A stretch of 64,000 nt of DNA, taken from assembly GCF_032681285.1 (NCBI RefSeq), contig NZ_CP136336.1, positions 1-64,000 on the forward strand, written 5' to 3'. How positions within the stretch are numbered: position 1 is the stretch's first letter; each line of letters opens with the position of its first letter. A model generated the notes under the pieces. The model worked only from the letters and a program-made list of their open reading frames with translations, was not told the origin of the DNA and did no database searches. This document shows, in pieces, positions 16,845 to 27,984 of this stretch. Both the position numbers and the translations under genes were made by a program. The stretch comes from Piscinibacter gummiphilus. Lineage in GTDB: Bacteria > Pseudomonadota > Gammaproteobacteria > Burkholderiales > Burkholderiaceae_C.

Positions 16845-17858
16845 TCAGTCGACCTTCGCCCCCGAGGCCTTCACGACCTTCTCCCACTTCTTCGTCTCGG
16901 CCGCGATGTAGGCCGCGAACTCGGCTGGCTTCATGCCGCTCGGGATGGCGCCCTGCGACAGCAGCCGCTCCTTCAGCTCGGGCGCGCCGAGCGACTTGGC
17001 CGTTTCCTGCTGGATGCGGTTGACGATGTCGGCCGGCGTGCCGGCGGGGGCGAGCAGGCCAAACCACGAGCTGGCCTCGAAGCCCTTCACGCCCGCTTCG
17101 GCGATGGTGGGCACCTCGGGCAGCGCCGCGCTGCGCTGCGCGGTGGTGACGGCCAGTGCCTTCAACTTGCCGGCCTTGATGTGCGGCATGGCCGAGGGCA
17201 GGTTGTCGAACATGATGTCCATCGTGCCGCCGATGAGGTCGAGCAGCGCCGGGCCCGAACCGCGGTACGGGAAATGGACCATGAAGGTGCCGGTCATGCT
17301 CTTGAAGAGCTCGCCCGAGAGGTGGATCGAGGTGCCGTTGCCGCTCGACGCCATGTTGAGCTTGCCGGGGTTGGCCTTCGAGTACTTGATGAGGTCGGCG
17401 ATGGAGTTGATCTTGGCGGCTTCGGCACGCGCCGGGTTCATCACGACCACGTTGGGCACGCCGGCCACCAGGGTGATGGGGGCGAAATCCTTGATCGGGT
17501 CGAAGGGCATCTTCGGGTACAGCGACTGGTTGATGCCATGCGTGCCCACCGTGCCCATGAGCAGCGTGTAGCCGTCGGCCGGTGACTTGGCCACGAGATC
17601 GCCGCCCACGTTGCCGCCCGCGCCGGGCTTGTTGTCGACGATGAAGGTCTGGCCGAAGGCCTTGCTGAGCTCGGGCGCCATCGCACGCGCCAGGATGTCG
17701 GTCGTGCCGCCGGCCGCGAAGGGCACGACGATGCGCACCGGCTTGGCCGTGGGCCACGCAGCTTGCGACCATGCCGTGGGTGTGGCCATGAAGGCGGCAC
17801 CGGCGGCCAGCGCGCGGCGGCGCGTGATCAAGTTTGGAACAGCTTTGGAACGTGACAT
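16845..17858 (-). CDS. Bug/TctC-type tripartite tricarboxylate transporter receptor
   Basis: A 337-residue periplasmic binding protein. It has a twin-arginine-like leader ([20 protein letters not shown]), the Bug-family opening [20 protein letters not shown], then [24 protein letters not shown] family text and [14 protein letters not shown]. Family knowledge: Bug receptors bind carboxylates or aromatic acids, are greatly expanded in Burkholderiales and are often orphans, as here, with no tctAB membrane genes nearby. The ATG is chosen to start the leader; GGAG lies ten bases upstream. The ligand is unknown. Confidence 0.92.
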   Translation of the reverse strand: MSRSKAVPNLITRRRALAAGAAFMATPTAWSQAAWPTAKPVRIVVPFAAGGTTDILARAMAPELSKAFGQTFIVDNKPGAGGNVGGDLVAKSPADGYTLLMGTVGTHGINQSLYPKMPFDPIKDFAPITLVAGVPNVVVMNPARAEAAKINSIADLIKYSKANPGKLNMASSGNGTSIHLSGELFKSMTGTFMVHFPYRGSGPALLDLIGGTMDIMFDNLPSAMPHIKAGKLKALAVTTAQRSAALPEVPTIAEAGVKGFEASSWFGLLAPAGTPADIVNRIQQETAKSLGAPELKERLLSQGAIPSGMKPAEFAAYIAAETKKWEKVVKASGAKVD

Positions 17859-18007
17859 GCGGCGAGACTCCAGGAAGCAGTGACCGCACCAGTGTGCAAC
17901 ACCGAAGTGCCGCGACAAAAGTGGGTATTTCGAGCAGGTTCGAAGAGAGGCAGGCCTTCCCAAGCCTGGGGTGCTGTGACACAGTGACCCGAACTCTGCA
18001 CCGCGGC

Positions 18008-20131
18008 GTGACGACCTTGAGTGAACCACCCGTGAGCCCGCACGACCTCGCCGCCATCATCGGGCGAGTGCAGTCTCGTTATATCCGCGCGGCGCCTCCT
18101 CGCGAGGTGTTCGAGCCCCTGCTGATCGACCTGCTCGACTGCACCGGCAGCGAATACGGCTTCATCGCCGACGTGCTGCACGACGAACACGGTGCGCCCT
18201 TCCTGCGCATGGAGGTCCTGACCGACATCTCGTGGAACGACGCGACGCGGGCGATGGTCGAGCGCCACCTGCGCGGTGGCGAGGGTGATGCACTCGAGTT
18301 CCACAACCTCGGCACGCTCTTCGGTCACGCGGTGCGCACGGGCGAGGTCGTCGTCAGCAACCAGCCGGGCAGCGACCCCCGTCGCGGCGGCGGCCTGCCG
18401 GCGGGCCACCCGCCGATGCGCGCCTTCCTCGGCGTGCCGCTCTTCCACGGCGGCGAGATGGTGGGCCAGCTGGGCCTGGCCAACCGCCACGGCGGCTACG
18501 ACCAGGCGCTGGTCGACCGGCTGCAGCCGCTCTTCACCAGCGTGGCGGCCATCATGGGCGCGGTGCGCGCCGAGCGCGCCCGCCGCGCCGCCGAGCAGGC
18601 CTTGCGCGAGCAGCGCGCGCAGCTGCAGGCCACCGTCGACCTGGCCGGCGTGGGCATCGTCGAGCTCTCGCTCGACGGCACGCCGCGCATGATCAACCAG
18701 CGCATGTGCGACATGCTCGGCCGCACGCGCGAAGCGCAGATGAAGCTGCGCACCGACCAGGTCACCCACCCCGACGACCTGCCCGCCGAGCAAACCCTGC
18801 GCGCGCGGCTGCTGGCCGGCGAGGTCCCGCGCTACCACTGCACCAAGCGCTACCTTCACGCCGAAGGCCACGCGGTCTGGGTCAACGCCAACACCTCGCT
18901 CGTGCGCAAGCCCGACGGCAGCCCCGACTACCTCATCGTGGTGGCCGAAGACATCACCGAGCGCATGCAGGCCGATGCCGCATTGCGCAGCAGCCAGCAG
19001 CGCTTTCTCGACCTCGTGAATTCGGTCGACGGCATCTTCTGGGAGGCCGACCTCGAAGAGCGCCGCTTCACCTACGTGAGCGACAAGGCCGAGGCCATCA
19101 CCGGCTTCGCGCCCGCCCGCTGGATGGAGCGCGCCTTCTGGGCGACCCGCGTGCACCCCGAAGACCGCGACCGCGCGGTGAGCGAGATCATCGCGGTGCA
19201 GCTCGCCGGCACGCCGCAGTCCATCGAATACCGCTTCATCGCCGCCGACGGGCGTGTGCTCTGGATGAGCAGCCTTGTCACCGTGCTGCAAAGCGAAGAC
19301 GGCCGCCGCCTGCTGCGCGGCCTCATCATCGACGCCACCGCGCTCAAGCAGGCCGAAGAGAGCCAGCTGGCCGCGCAGGCGGCGCTGCGCGCCAACGCGG
19401 CCAAGACGCAGTTCCTCTCGCGCATGAGCCACGAGCTACGCACGCCGCTCAACGCGGTGCTCGGCTTCGCGCAGCTGCTCGCGCTCGACACCGCGCACCC
19501 GCTCACGCCGGCGCAGCGTGCGCGCGTCGACCACATCTCGCAGGCGGGGTCGCACCTGCTCGCGATGATCAACGACGTGCTCGACCTCTCGCGCATCGAG
19601 AGCGGCGGCGTGTCGCTGATGCCGGCGGTGGTGCCGGTCTACGTGGTCGTGAGCGAGGCGATCTCGCTGGTGGTCAATGCAGCCGCCCAGGCCGGCGTCA
19701 CGATCACCGTCGACCGCAGCGCACGCGACCTCGCCGCCCCCACCACCTGCGTGCGTGCCGACCACCTGCGCCTGCGGCAGGTGCTGGTCAACCTGCTCAG
19801 CAATGCGATCAAGTACAACCGCTCCGGCGGCACCGTGATCCTGCGCTGGCCGGTGGCGCCCGATGGCCAGGTGCTGTTGCAGGTGCAAGACAGCGGCATC
19901 GGCCTCAGCGCCGCGCAGCAGGAGCACCTCTTCGAGCCCTTCAACCGGCTGGGCATCGAGCGCAGCGGCATCGAAGGCACCGGCATCGGGCTCGTCATCA
20001 CCCAGCGGCTGCTGCAGGTGATGGGCGGGCGCCTCAGCGTGGAAAGCACGCTGGGCGTGGGCAGCTGTTTCACCGCCAGCCTGCCCGAGGCGCAGCCGGC
20101 GAGCGCACTGCCGGTGCAGGCGCAGGCTTAA
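18008..20131 (+). CDS. Sensor histidine kinase with GAF and two PAS domains
   Basis: A soluble kinase of about 707 residues. Domain order: GAF (about 15-190, with [20 protein letters not shown]), PAS (about 200-325, ending [12 protein letters not shown]), PAS/PAC (about 335-455), HisKA with the phospho-histidine in [20 protein letters not shown], and HATPase with the N box LLSNAIKYN and G boxes DSGIGLS and GTGIGL. No transmembrane helix and no response regulator nearby, so it is an orphan kinase. Start uncertain: GTG at 18008, TTG at 18017 and GTG at 18032 are all in frame without a strong ribosome site, while the far upstream ATG gives non-family sequence. Its TAA overlaps the opposing permease stop. 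Confidence 0.9.
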   Translation: MTTLSEPPVSPHDLAAIIGRVQSRYIRAAPPREVFEPLLIDLLDCTGSEYGFIADVLHDEHGAPFLRMEVLTDISWNDATRAMVERHLRGGEGDALEFHNLGTLFGHAVRTGEVVVSNQPGSDPRRGGGLPAGHPPMRAFLGVPLFHGGEMVGQLGLANRHGGYDQALVDRLQPLFTSVAAIMGAVRAERARRAAEQALREQRAQLQATVDLAGVGIVELSLDGTPRMINQRMCDMLGRTREAQMKLRTDQVTHPDDLPAEQTLRARLLAGEVPRYHCTKRYLHAEGHAVWVNANTSLVRKPDGSPDYLIVVAEDITERMQADAALRSSQQRFLDLVNSVDGIFWEADLEERRFTYVSDKAEAITGFAPARWMERAFWATRVHPEDRDRAVSEIIAVQLAGTPQSIEYRFIAADGRVLWMSSLVTVLQSEDGRRLLRGLIIDATALKQAEESQLAAQAALRANAAKTQFLSRMSHELRTPLNAVLGFAQLLALDTAHPLTPAQRARVDHISQAGSHLLAMINDVLDLSRIESGGVSLMPAVVPVYVVVSEAISLVVNAAAQAGVTITVDRSARDLAAPTTCVRADHLRLRQVLVNLLSNAIKYNRSGGTVILRWPVAPDGQVLLQVQDSGIGLSAAQQEHLFEPFNRLGIERSGIEGTGIGLVITQRLLQVMGGRLSVESTLGVGSCFTASLPEAQPASALPVQAQA

Positions 20132-21480
20132 GTAGGTTTCCTGCGGCCGAGCAGCGCCCAGAGCGCGATGGCGCCGAAGGTTGCGGTGCCGATGCCGCCG
20201 AGCGACCAGCTGCCGAACTTGAGCGTGAAATCGCCGGTGCCGAGGATCAGCGTGACCGCGGCGACGATGAGGTTGCGGTTATCGCTGAAGTCGACCTGGT
20301 TGTCGACCCAGATCTTGGCGCCCGCCACCGCGATGAGGCCGAAGACCACGATGCTCACCCCACCCATCACGGCCAGCGGAATGGTCTGGATCAACGCGCC
20401 GAACTTGGGGCTGAAGCCGAGCACGATGGCGATCAGTGCTGCCACCACGAACATCGCGGTCGAGTAGATCTTGGTCGCCGCCATGACGCCGATGTTTTCG
20501 GCGTAGGTGGTGACGCCGGTGCCGCCCGAGGCGCCGCTGACCACCGTGGCCACGCCGTCGCCGATGAAGGCGCGGCCGAGCATCGGGTTCAGGTCACGCC
20601 CGGTCATCGCGCTCACCGCCTTGATGTGCCCGAGGTTCTCGGCCACGAGGATGAGCGCCACCGGCGCGATGAGCAGCATCGCCTCGCCGCTGAACACCGG
20701 CGCCGCGAACTTCGGCAGGCCGATCAGCGGCGCGGCGGCGATGGCCGAAAAATCGATCGGCTTGCCCAGGCCCAGGCCATTGGTGAGCACTGCGTAGACC
20801 ACGCTGGCCGCGATCAAGCCGACGAGAATCAGGAGCCGCTGCGTCATGCCGCGCGTGTACACCGCGACCAGGCCCACGCTCACGAAGGTGATGGCCTGCA
20901 TCCATGCGTCGAACGAGGTCGGGGCCATGTTCTTGATCGGCACGCCCGCGAGGTTGAGCCCGATCACGGCCACCACCGAGCCGGTGACGACAGGCGGCAT
21001 CAGCCGCTCGATCCAGTGCACGGCCTGGCCCTGCTCCACCTCGTCGACCTCCAGGCCGGCGATGGTGCTCGAGCGGAAGTGGCGCACGTTGGTGAAGTGC
21101 ACCAGCAGGCCGATCAGCGTGTAGATCACGCCGCAGGCGATGATGCCGCCGAGCGCCACGCCGAGGTTGAGGTTGGGCCCCTTGCCGGCGTAGCCGCTGG
21201 CGGCGATCACCACGCCGATGAAGGCGAAGCTCGAGCCCAGGTAGCTCGGCACCTGGCCTTGCACGATGAAGAAGAAGATCAGCGTGCCCACGCCGCTCAT
21301 GAGGATGGCGACGTTGGGGTCGAAGCCCATCAGCAGCGGCGCGAGCACCGTGGCGCCGAACATCGCGATCACGTGCTGGACGCCCATGGCGAAGGTCTGC
21401 GGCCAGGGCAGGCGCTCGTCGGGCGCCACCACGATGCCGGGTACGGGGCGCTTCACGCGCCATTCGGGGAAGAGGGCCAT
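20128..21480 (-). CDS. RutG/UraA-type nucleobase:cation symporter (NCS2 family)
   Basis: A 450-residue permease with 12-14 membrane helices. Long stretches match RutG and UraA (VVAPDERLP, GVQHVIAMFGATVLAPLLMG, VPSYLGSSFAFIGVVIAASG, LVAENLGHIKAV, GGTGVTTYAENIGVMA). It probably takes up uracil or a related pyrimidine with protons. AAGGAGACAGGAG precedes the ATG. Unlike rutG of enterobacteria, no rutA-F genes are beside it. An insertion of about 25 residues (VHFTNVRHFRSSTIAGLEVD region) relative to RutG is visible before IERLMPPVVTG. The gene ends within the stop of the histidine kinase gene. Confidence 0.92.
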   Translation of the reverse strand: MALFPEWRVKRPVPGIVVAPDERLPWPQTFAMGVQHVIAMFGATVLAPLLMGFDPNVAILMSGVGTLIFFFIVQGQVPSYLGSSFAFIGVVIAASGYAGKGPNLNLGVALGGIIACGVIYTLIGLLVHFTNVRHFRSSTIAGLEVDEVEQGQAVHWIERLMPPVVTGSVVAVIGLNLAGVPIKNMAPTSFDAWMQAITFVSVGLVAVYTRGMTQRLLILVGLIAASVVYAVLTNGLGLGKPIDFSAIAAAPLIGLPKFAAPVFSGEAMLLIAPVALILVAENLGHIKAVSAMTGRDLNPMLGRAFIGDGVATVVSGASGGTGVTTYAENIGVMAATKIYSTAMFVVAALIAIVLGFSPKFGALIQTIPLAVMGGVSIVVFGLIAVAGAKIWVDNQVDFSDNRNLIVAAVTLILGTGDFTLKFGSWSLGGIGTATFGAIALWALLGRRKPT

Positions 21481-21572
21481 CTCCTGTCTCCTTGCTCGCG
21501 CAGTTTGTGCGCGGCAGTGTAGGAGTGGCGGGGTCAGTGCGTCATGGGGATGACGCGGGTTCGACAGGACGA

Positions 21573-21638
21573 AAAAGATAGGGAAGCGGGACAGGTCTCG
21601 GGAGCTCGCTCTCATCCACCCCGAATTGCCCGCTTCCC
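21573..21638 (-). terminator. Possible terminator after the small-protein genes
   Basis: A perfect 10-bp inverted repeat (GGGAAGCGGG with CCCGCTTCCC) with a 37-base loop is followed on the minus strand by TATCTTTTTC. It lies downstream of the two small minus-strand ORFs and upstream of the rutG-like gene. The long loop lowers confidence. Confidence 0.45.
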
Positions 21639-21681
21639 TTGGACGTCACACGTCGAAAAACCCTCTCTCACTTATCTCGAA

Positions 21682-21873
21682 TCAACGGCCGTGGGGCTTG
21701 AGCCCCGGCGGCGGGAACAGCGACAGCTGCGCAGGCGTGCGGCTGGGCTGCAAAACCTTGAACGAACGGTCGGCGGGCAGCGTGGCCCAGCTCGAATCGG
21801 GCGCGCTGCGGCGCTGCACGGGTGCGCGTGCGGTGCTCGGCAGCGTCACGCGGGACACGGTCGGCTCGCTCAT
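21682..21873 (-). CDS. Small hypothetical protein, 63 residues
   Basis: No family recognised. GGGAGG precedes the ATG at eight-base spacing, and third codon positions are almost all G or C, as in the neighbouring genes, which argues for real coding. The protein is basic and proline/serine-rich, with no membrane segment (for example LPADRSFKVLQPSRTPAQLS). It follows another small ORF by 14 bases on the same strand, and a terminator-like repeat lies after it. Confidence 0.5.
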   Translation of the reverse strand: MSEPTVSRVTLPSTARAPVQRRSAPDSSWATLPADRSFKVLQPSRTPAQLSLFPPPGLKPHGR

Positions 21874-21887
21874 GGAGGGCCTCCCGG

Positions 21888-22133
21888 TCAGTGGCCGACC
21901 AGCCAGCGGCTGGGGGCGAATTCGCTCGGGCGCACCGCCAGCGACTGCGCGGCGGGCGGGGCCAGCACGCTGGCCGCGCGGCTGAGCCAGGTGCTCAGGT
22001 TGGCCTGGCGCGGCGCGGCCGGCTGGGCCAGGCGCAGCATCGACGAAGCGCCTCCGCGGCAGCTGGGCGAGGCCGGGCGCACGCGGCGCGTGGCTTGCGA
22101 TGCAGAGGAGGTGGAGCGATGAAACAACGGCAT
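21888..22133 (-). CDS. Small hypothetical protein, 81 residues
   Basis: No family recognised. It starts at an ATG with AGGA about ten bases upstream and uses the G/C-ending codons of the surrounding genes. The sequence is basic and serine/alanine-rich in the first half, with an alanine/leucine-rich helical middle (LSTWLSRAASVLAPPAAQS). It probably forms a two-gene unit with the 63-residue ORF. A TTGACA hexamer on this strand at 22294-22299 could be a promoter -35 box, but no good -10 box is visible. Confidence 0.45.
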   Translation of the reverse strand: MPLFHRSTSSASQATRRVRPASPSCRGGASSMLRLAQPAAPRQANLSTWLSRAASVLAPPAAQSLAVRPSEFAPSRWLVGH

Positions 22134-22314
22134 GGCACGACGTCCTGTGAATGTCTCGCCTGCCTGGTCTCTCTGGGCCTGCGGCGGCGGTATGCGACTC
22201 CAGGCGCAGCTTCCGTGCCAGTGCTGACTTGCGGTTTTTCGTGAGACTTTCGACGACGCCGGCCACGTTTTGATGGCCGGCCGCGCCGTTTTTTGTCAAA
22301 GCGTAAGGGCGGCG

Positions 22315-23259
22315 TTACACCTCTGACCCGTTTGGTCGCCCGGGGTCGTGCTGGGAGCCTCGGGCCGCCTGCAGGTGGGCCGTCACGGCCGCGGCCACCG
22401 CCGCGTCGCCCAGCACGCGCCGGTGGCCGAGGGTGTGTGTCACCAGCAGCGAGGCGCCCCGCAGCGCCTGCGCGAGGCGCTGGCCCACCGCCAGCGGCGA
22501 GACGCGGTCGTGCTCGTCGTGCACGACCAGCGTGGGCTGCGCCACGTGCAGCCCGAGCCAGCCGGGCTCGAAGCGCTGAAGAGGCACGCCTTCCACCCGC
22601 TCGATCCAGGTGCCCATGCGCTGCGGCAGGCCGTCGCCCAGGCCGAGGCTGCGTGCAAACCATTGAAGAAAGAGCGCCGGTGGCGGCGAAGGCGCGAGCA
22701 GCGCCAGCCGCTGCACCGGCAACCCGTTGGCAGCCGCGTGGGCGGCGGCCAGCGCCCCGAGCGAATGGGCGACCACGCCATGCAGCGGCCCAAGCCGCGC
22801 CGAGGCCGCCCACAGCGCCCGCACGAACTGCGGCAGCGTGGCGCGCCAGCCGGCGCTGCGGCCATGGGCCGGGAAGTCGAGCAGCACCGGGTCGAGGCCG
22901 GCCGCATGCAGCGTGTCGGCCAGCAGGAGCATCTGCTGGGCGTCGCCGGCCCAGCCGTGAACGAGCAGCACGGTGGGCCGCTCGCCCTTCCCTTCGGGGC
23001 GTCGCCGGTAGACGGCCATCGCGCCTTGCTCGAAAGGCCAGTGCTCGACCTGCCAGCCCGCGGGCAGCGGGCGCCGCCGCGCGGCGAGCTTGAGCGGCAT
23101 CGGGGTGAAGAAGAGTCGCAGCGCGAGCCGGGTGGCTGCCGCTGGCGCGACCGACTGCGACACCCGCAGTGCAGCGCCCAGGCTGCGGGCGATGAGGCCG
23201 GCGTAGAACGCGGCGGCCGGGTTGGGGGTGGCCGCGGGGGCCACGGTGGGGGTCGTCAT
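22315..23259 (-). CDS. Alpha/beta hydrolase
   Basis: A 314-residue hydrolase with a hydrophobic N-terminal region. It has the oxyanion motif VLLVHGWAGDA, the nucleophile elbow GVVAHSLGALAAA (GxSxG variant AHSLG, serine as nucleophile), an acid in VVHDEHDRVSP and a histidine in HTLGHRRVLGD. AGGAGG lies seven bases before the ATG. It begins ten bases after the stop of a 36-residue membrane peptide gene and is probably co-transcribed with it under the TetR operator at 23397. The substrate is unknown; lipid-like esters are plausible for TetR-controlled hydrolases. Confidence 0.88.
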   Translation of the reverse strand: MTTPTVAPAATPNPAAAFYAGLIARSLGAALRVSQSVAPAAATRLALRLFFTPMPLKLAARRRPLPAGWQVEHWPFEQGAMAVYRRRPEGKGERPTVLLVHGWAGDAQQMLLLADTLHAAGLDPVLLDFPAHGRSAGWRATLPQFVRALWAASARLGPLHGVVAHSLGALAAAHAAANGLPVQRLALLAPSPPPALFLQWFARSLGLGDGLPQRMGTWIERVEGVPLQRFEPGWLGLHVAQPTLVVHDEHDRVSPLAVGQRLAQALRGASLLVTHTLGHRRVLGDAAVAAAVTAHLQAARGSQHDPGRPNGSEV

Positions 23260-23269
23260 CTGGGGCCTC

Positions 23270-23380
23270 CTAGAGCTGGAAGTCGGCATTGCGGTGTGGC
23301 ACGGAAGCCCACACGTCCTGCAACCACGCGCCGGCCCACGCCAGCGCGCCCACGAGTCCGAGCAGCACAACGATCAACAT
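23270..23380 (-). CDS. Small single-span membrane peptide, 36 residues
   Basis: Too short for usual gene calling but well supported. AAGGAG sits six bases before the ATG. The product begins with an uninterrupted hydrophobic helix (LIVVLLGLVGALAWAGAW) followed by a polar tail (LQDVWASVPHRNADFQL). The gene lies between the TetR operator at 23397-23412 and the hydrolase gene, with a ten-base gap to the latter. Function is unknown; it may anchor or modulate the hydrolase. Confidence 0.65.
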   Translation of the reverse strand: MLIVVLLGLVGALAWAGAWLQDVWASVPHRNADFQL

Positions 23381-23396
23381 GGTTCAACTCCTTGTG

Positions 23397-23412
23397 TCGC
23401 ACGATCGTGCGA
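23397..23412. promoter_or_regulatory. TetR-type operator before the membrane peptide/hydrolase operon
   Basis: A perfect 16-bp palindrome, TCGCACGATCGTGCGA, 16 bases upstream of the small membrane peptide start. The same core stands before tetR at 24083-24102, which identifies it as the TetR binding site. Confidence 0.82.
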
Positions 23413-23458
23413 AGTTTGGCCAGCAAAAACGTCGGCGGGGTGCATCACGGCGCCCCCG

Positions 23459-24073
23459 TCAACGACGGGAAGGAACTTGCAGCGAGCTGATGATCCGCTC
23501 GTAGGCGGTCCAGGCGCGGTCGGCGGCACGCGGGTCGCGCAGGAAACGCGCCTCGCGCATCAGCGTGACGAAGAGGCCGTCGAGCTCGAACACGAGCTGG
23601 TCGGGGTCGAGGTCGGGGTCGAGGTGGCCGGCCTCCACCGCCTGCAGCACGGTGCGGCGCAGCGCGGTGCGCCAGCGCTGCACGTGCGTCAGCAGCAGCT
23701 CGCGCAGCGGGCCCTCGCGGTCGTCGAACTCGAAGGCGCCCGCGGTGTAGAGGCAGCCCATCTTGATCTCGACGTCACGGGCCCGCTGCATCCACAGGCG
23801 CATGATCGCGTTGAGCCGCGGCAGTCCGCGCGGCTCGCGCATCGCGGGGGTGAACACGTCGGCCAGGAAACGGCGGCCGTACTCGTCGATCACCGCGGCC
23901 TGCAAGGCTTCGCGCGAGCCGATGCGTGAAAATACGCCGCTCTTCGACAGGCCCAGGCGCTTGGCGACTTCGCCGATCGTCAGGCTGTCCAGCCCATCGG
24001 CGGCGGCCATCGCGAGCGAGGTGTCGAGGATCGCGGCGAGGGTGAGCTCGCTGCGTTCGGTCTTGGTTTCCAT
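23459..24073 (-). CDS. TetR family transcriptional repressor
   Basis: A 204-residue repressor. The N-terminal helix-turn-helix is clear (LTIGEVAKRLGLSKSGVFSR), and the C-terminal half is a helical ligand domain of the TetR_C type that is often seen in YbjK/FadR-like members. It sits between two copies of the same palindrome: one nine bases before its own start, the other before the downstream membrane peptide and hydrolase. Autorepression and repression of the hydrolase operon follow. The ligand is unknown. Confidence 0.9.
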   Translation of the reverse strand: METKTERSELTLAAILDTSLAMAAADGLDSLTIGEVAKRLGLSKSGVFSRIGSREALQAAVIDEYGRRFLADVFTPAMREPRGLPRLNAIMRLWMQRARDVEIKMGCLYTAGAFEFDDREGPLRELLLTHVQRWRTALRRTVLQAVEAGHLDPDLDPDQLVFELDGLFVTLMREARFLRDPRAADRAWTAYERIISSLQVPSRR

Positions 24074-24082
24074 GGGGCATAT

Positions 24083-24102
24083 CTTCGCACGATCGTGCGA
24101 AG
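24083..24102. promoter_or_regulatory. TetR-type operator before tetR
   Basis: A perfect 20-bp palindrome, CTTCGCACGATCGTGCGAAG, nine bases before the tetR start codon. Its inner 16 bases are identical to the operator at 23397-23412. Confidence 0.85.
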
Positions 24103-24127
24103 TGTCAAGCCCTCCCCTTTCGAAGGG

Positions 24128-25833
<1,706 letters not shown>

Positions 25834-25837
<4 letters not shown>

Positions 25838-26883
25838 TCGAGGCCTCGCAGTTTGGGATCGAGCGCATCGCGCAGCGCATCGGTGAAGAGCGAGAACGCC
25901 GTGACGAACACCGCCATGAAGGCGGTCGCCGCCACGAGCTGCCACCACTGCCCGAGGATCAGCTCGCTCTGCGCTTCCTGCAGCATCGTGCCCCACGACA
26001 CCTCGTCGACGCCCACGCCCAGCCCCAGGTACGACAGGATCACCTCGAACTTGATGAAGCCCACCACCAGCAGCGACATGCGCACCAGCACCACATGGCT
26101 CACGTTGGGCAGGATGTGGCGGAACATGCGCGAAGTGGTCGACGCGCCGATCGCTTCGGCCGCACGCACATATTCGCGCGCGGAGTGCTTGAGGAACTCG
26201 GCGCGCACCTGCCGGTACACGCCCGTCCAGCCGACGAGTGCGAGGATGATCGCCACGCTGCCGATGCCGCGGCCGAACACCACCGCCATCACCAGCAGCA
26301 AGAGGATGTCGGGCATGGCCGTGAACACGCTGTAGAGCCATTCGAGGAAGTCGCCCACGCGTCGCCCGAAGAAGCCGGCCAGGGCGCCCAGCACCGTGCC
26401 GATGAGGGCGGCGATCACCGCACCGACGAGGCCCACGACCACCGACGTCTGCGTGCCCTTGGCCGCCTTGGCCAGCACGTCGCGCCCCAGGCGGTCGGCG
26501 CCGAAGGGCAGCGTCTCGGCCTTGGGCGTCTCGCTCGACTTGAGCTGTGCGGCCCGGGCCGCCCATTCCGCATAGCGCGGCGCGAGCGGGTCCACCGACG
26601 AGATGTCGAGCACCGGCCCCTTGGGCGCCGGCAGCGCCGACGATTCCACCTTCGGCGCCGGCCCCATGAAGGTGGGCGGTGCGTTGGCCACGCCCACCTC
26701 GCTCTGCCAGCCCTTGGCGACGAGCCCTGTGCCCGTGAGCACGATCAGCACGATGAACGCCAGCACGACGGCCATCGACGCGAGGCCCACGCGGTCGGAC
26801 CGCAGGCGTTTCCAGGCGGCCCGCCACACGCCATCGGACTTCACCACCGGCACGGCTTGCGGTGTCGACAGCACCGCGCTCAT
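25834..26883 (-). CDS. yejE: Oligopeptide ABC transporter permease (YejE type)
   Basis: A 349-residue permease. There is one membrane helix near residue 35, then a periplasmic segment of about 90 residues (rich in alanine and proline, ending LPFGADRLGRDVLAKAAKGT), then five helices and an EAA loop (EYVRAAEAIGASTTSRMFRH). The LGTDxLGRDV-like motif is typical of DppC/YejE permeases. ATGA overlaps join it to both neighbours. The partner permease is the upstream gene. Confidence 0.9.
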
Positions 26884-27818
26884 TTCAGCACCACCCGTGG
26901 GTCGACCAGCTTGTAGAGGATGTCGGCCAGGAGGTTGATCACCATCGTGAGCATGCCGAGGTAGATGGCCACCGACTGGATCACCGGGTAGTCGCTGCGG
27001 TTGACCGCGAGGATGATCTCGCGACCGAGCCCGGGGATGGAGAAGAACACCTCGATCAGGAACGAGCCGACGAAGACCCCGGGCAGCATCAGCGCCACGT
27101 TGGTGAGGATGGGGATCATCGCGTTGCGCAGCACGTGGTGGAAGAGCACCGTCTTCTCGGTCATGCCCTTGGCGCGGGCGGTGCGCACGTAGTCGTGGCC
27201 GAGCTCGTCGAGGAAGAAGCTGCGGTACAGCCGCATCTGCGGCGCGATGCCCACCATCACGGCCAGCAGCGCCGGCAGCGGCACGTAGGTGGTGAGGTTG
27301 GTGAGCACGCTGTCGCTCCAGCCCTGCACCGGGAACCAGCCGAGCTGGAAGCCGAACACGTACTGGCCGAGGATGATGTAGACGAGGAACGAGATCGACA
27401 GCGCCACCGTCGTGATCACCATCGCCGTGCGGTCGGCCAGCGAGCCGCGCCGGTAGGCCACCCACATCGCGATGGGGATGGCCAGCAGCACGTCGAGCAG
27501 GAGGATGGGCAGCATCACCGTGAGCGTCGCCGGCAGGCGGGTGGCGAAGATGCTGCTCACCGCTTCGTTGGTGGCCCAGCTCTTGCCCCAGTCGAAGGTG
27601 ACCACGCCCTTGAGGTAGATCCACAGCTGCACGTACCAGGGCTTGTTGAGGCCCAACTGCTCACGGATGGCGTCGATCTGTGCCTGGCTCGCATTCAGCC
27701 CACCGAGGATTTCCGCGGGGTCGCCGCCGACCCACTTGAAGAGCAGGAAGACCAGCAGCAAGACCCCGAGCAGCGTGGGGATCATCTGCAGCAATCGGCG
27801 GATGACGTAGGCGGCCAT
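26880..27818 (-). CDS. yejB: Oligopeptide ABC transporter permease (YejB/DppB type)
   Basis: A 312-residue permease with the family opening MAAYVIRRLLQMIPTLLGVL, about six membrane helices and the EAA loop DYVRTARAKGMTEKTVLFHH. It is the first gene of the minus-strand yejBEF unit. The 166-bp gap to the divergent binding-protein gene must hold both promoters. Peptides are the likely substrate by family. Confidence 0.92.
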   Translation of the reverse strand: MAAYVIRRLLQMIPTLLGVLLLVFLLFKWVGGDPAEILGGLNASQAQIDAIREQLGLNKPWYVQLWIYLKGVVTFDWGKSWATNEAVSSIFATRLPATLTVMLPILLLDVLLAIPIAMWVAYRRGSLADRTAMVITTVALSISFLVYIILGQYVFGFQLGWFPVQGWSDSVLTNLTTYVPLPALLAVMVGIAPQMRLYRSFFLDELGHDYVRTARAKGMTEKTVLFHHVLRNAMIPILTNVALMLPGVFVGSFLIEVFFSIPGLGREIILAVNRSDYPVIQSVAIYLGMLTMVINLLADILYKLVDPRVVLK

Positions 27819-27984
27819 GTGGTGTGGTGTGCGGGCGTCCAGGGGGTCGATCAGCGCGCGAGTCTAAGCGGGGCCCCCCGGCGAATCGCCCCGCGTTTGC
27901 CCGGGTCATCGCCACGCAACTTGCATGCCGCCACCGAGTCCATGCGCCTTAGACTTTGACGCGAACTTTCCTGGAGACCGATCG

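Noticed and set aside
17834..18007. ATG-started N-terminal extension of the histidine kinase
   Set aside because: The extra 58 residues have no family similarity and overlap the start region of the divergent Bug gene.
22260..22300. Hairpin GCCGGCCA/TGGCCGGC followed by a T-run as a plus-strand terminator
   Set aside because: The T-run is separated from the stem by seven GC-rich bases and no plus-strand gene ends before it.
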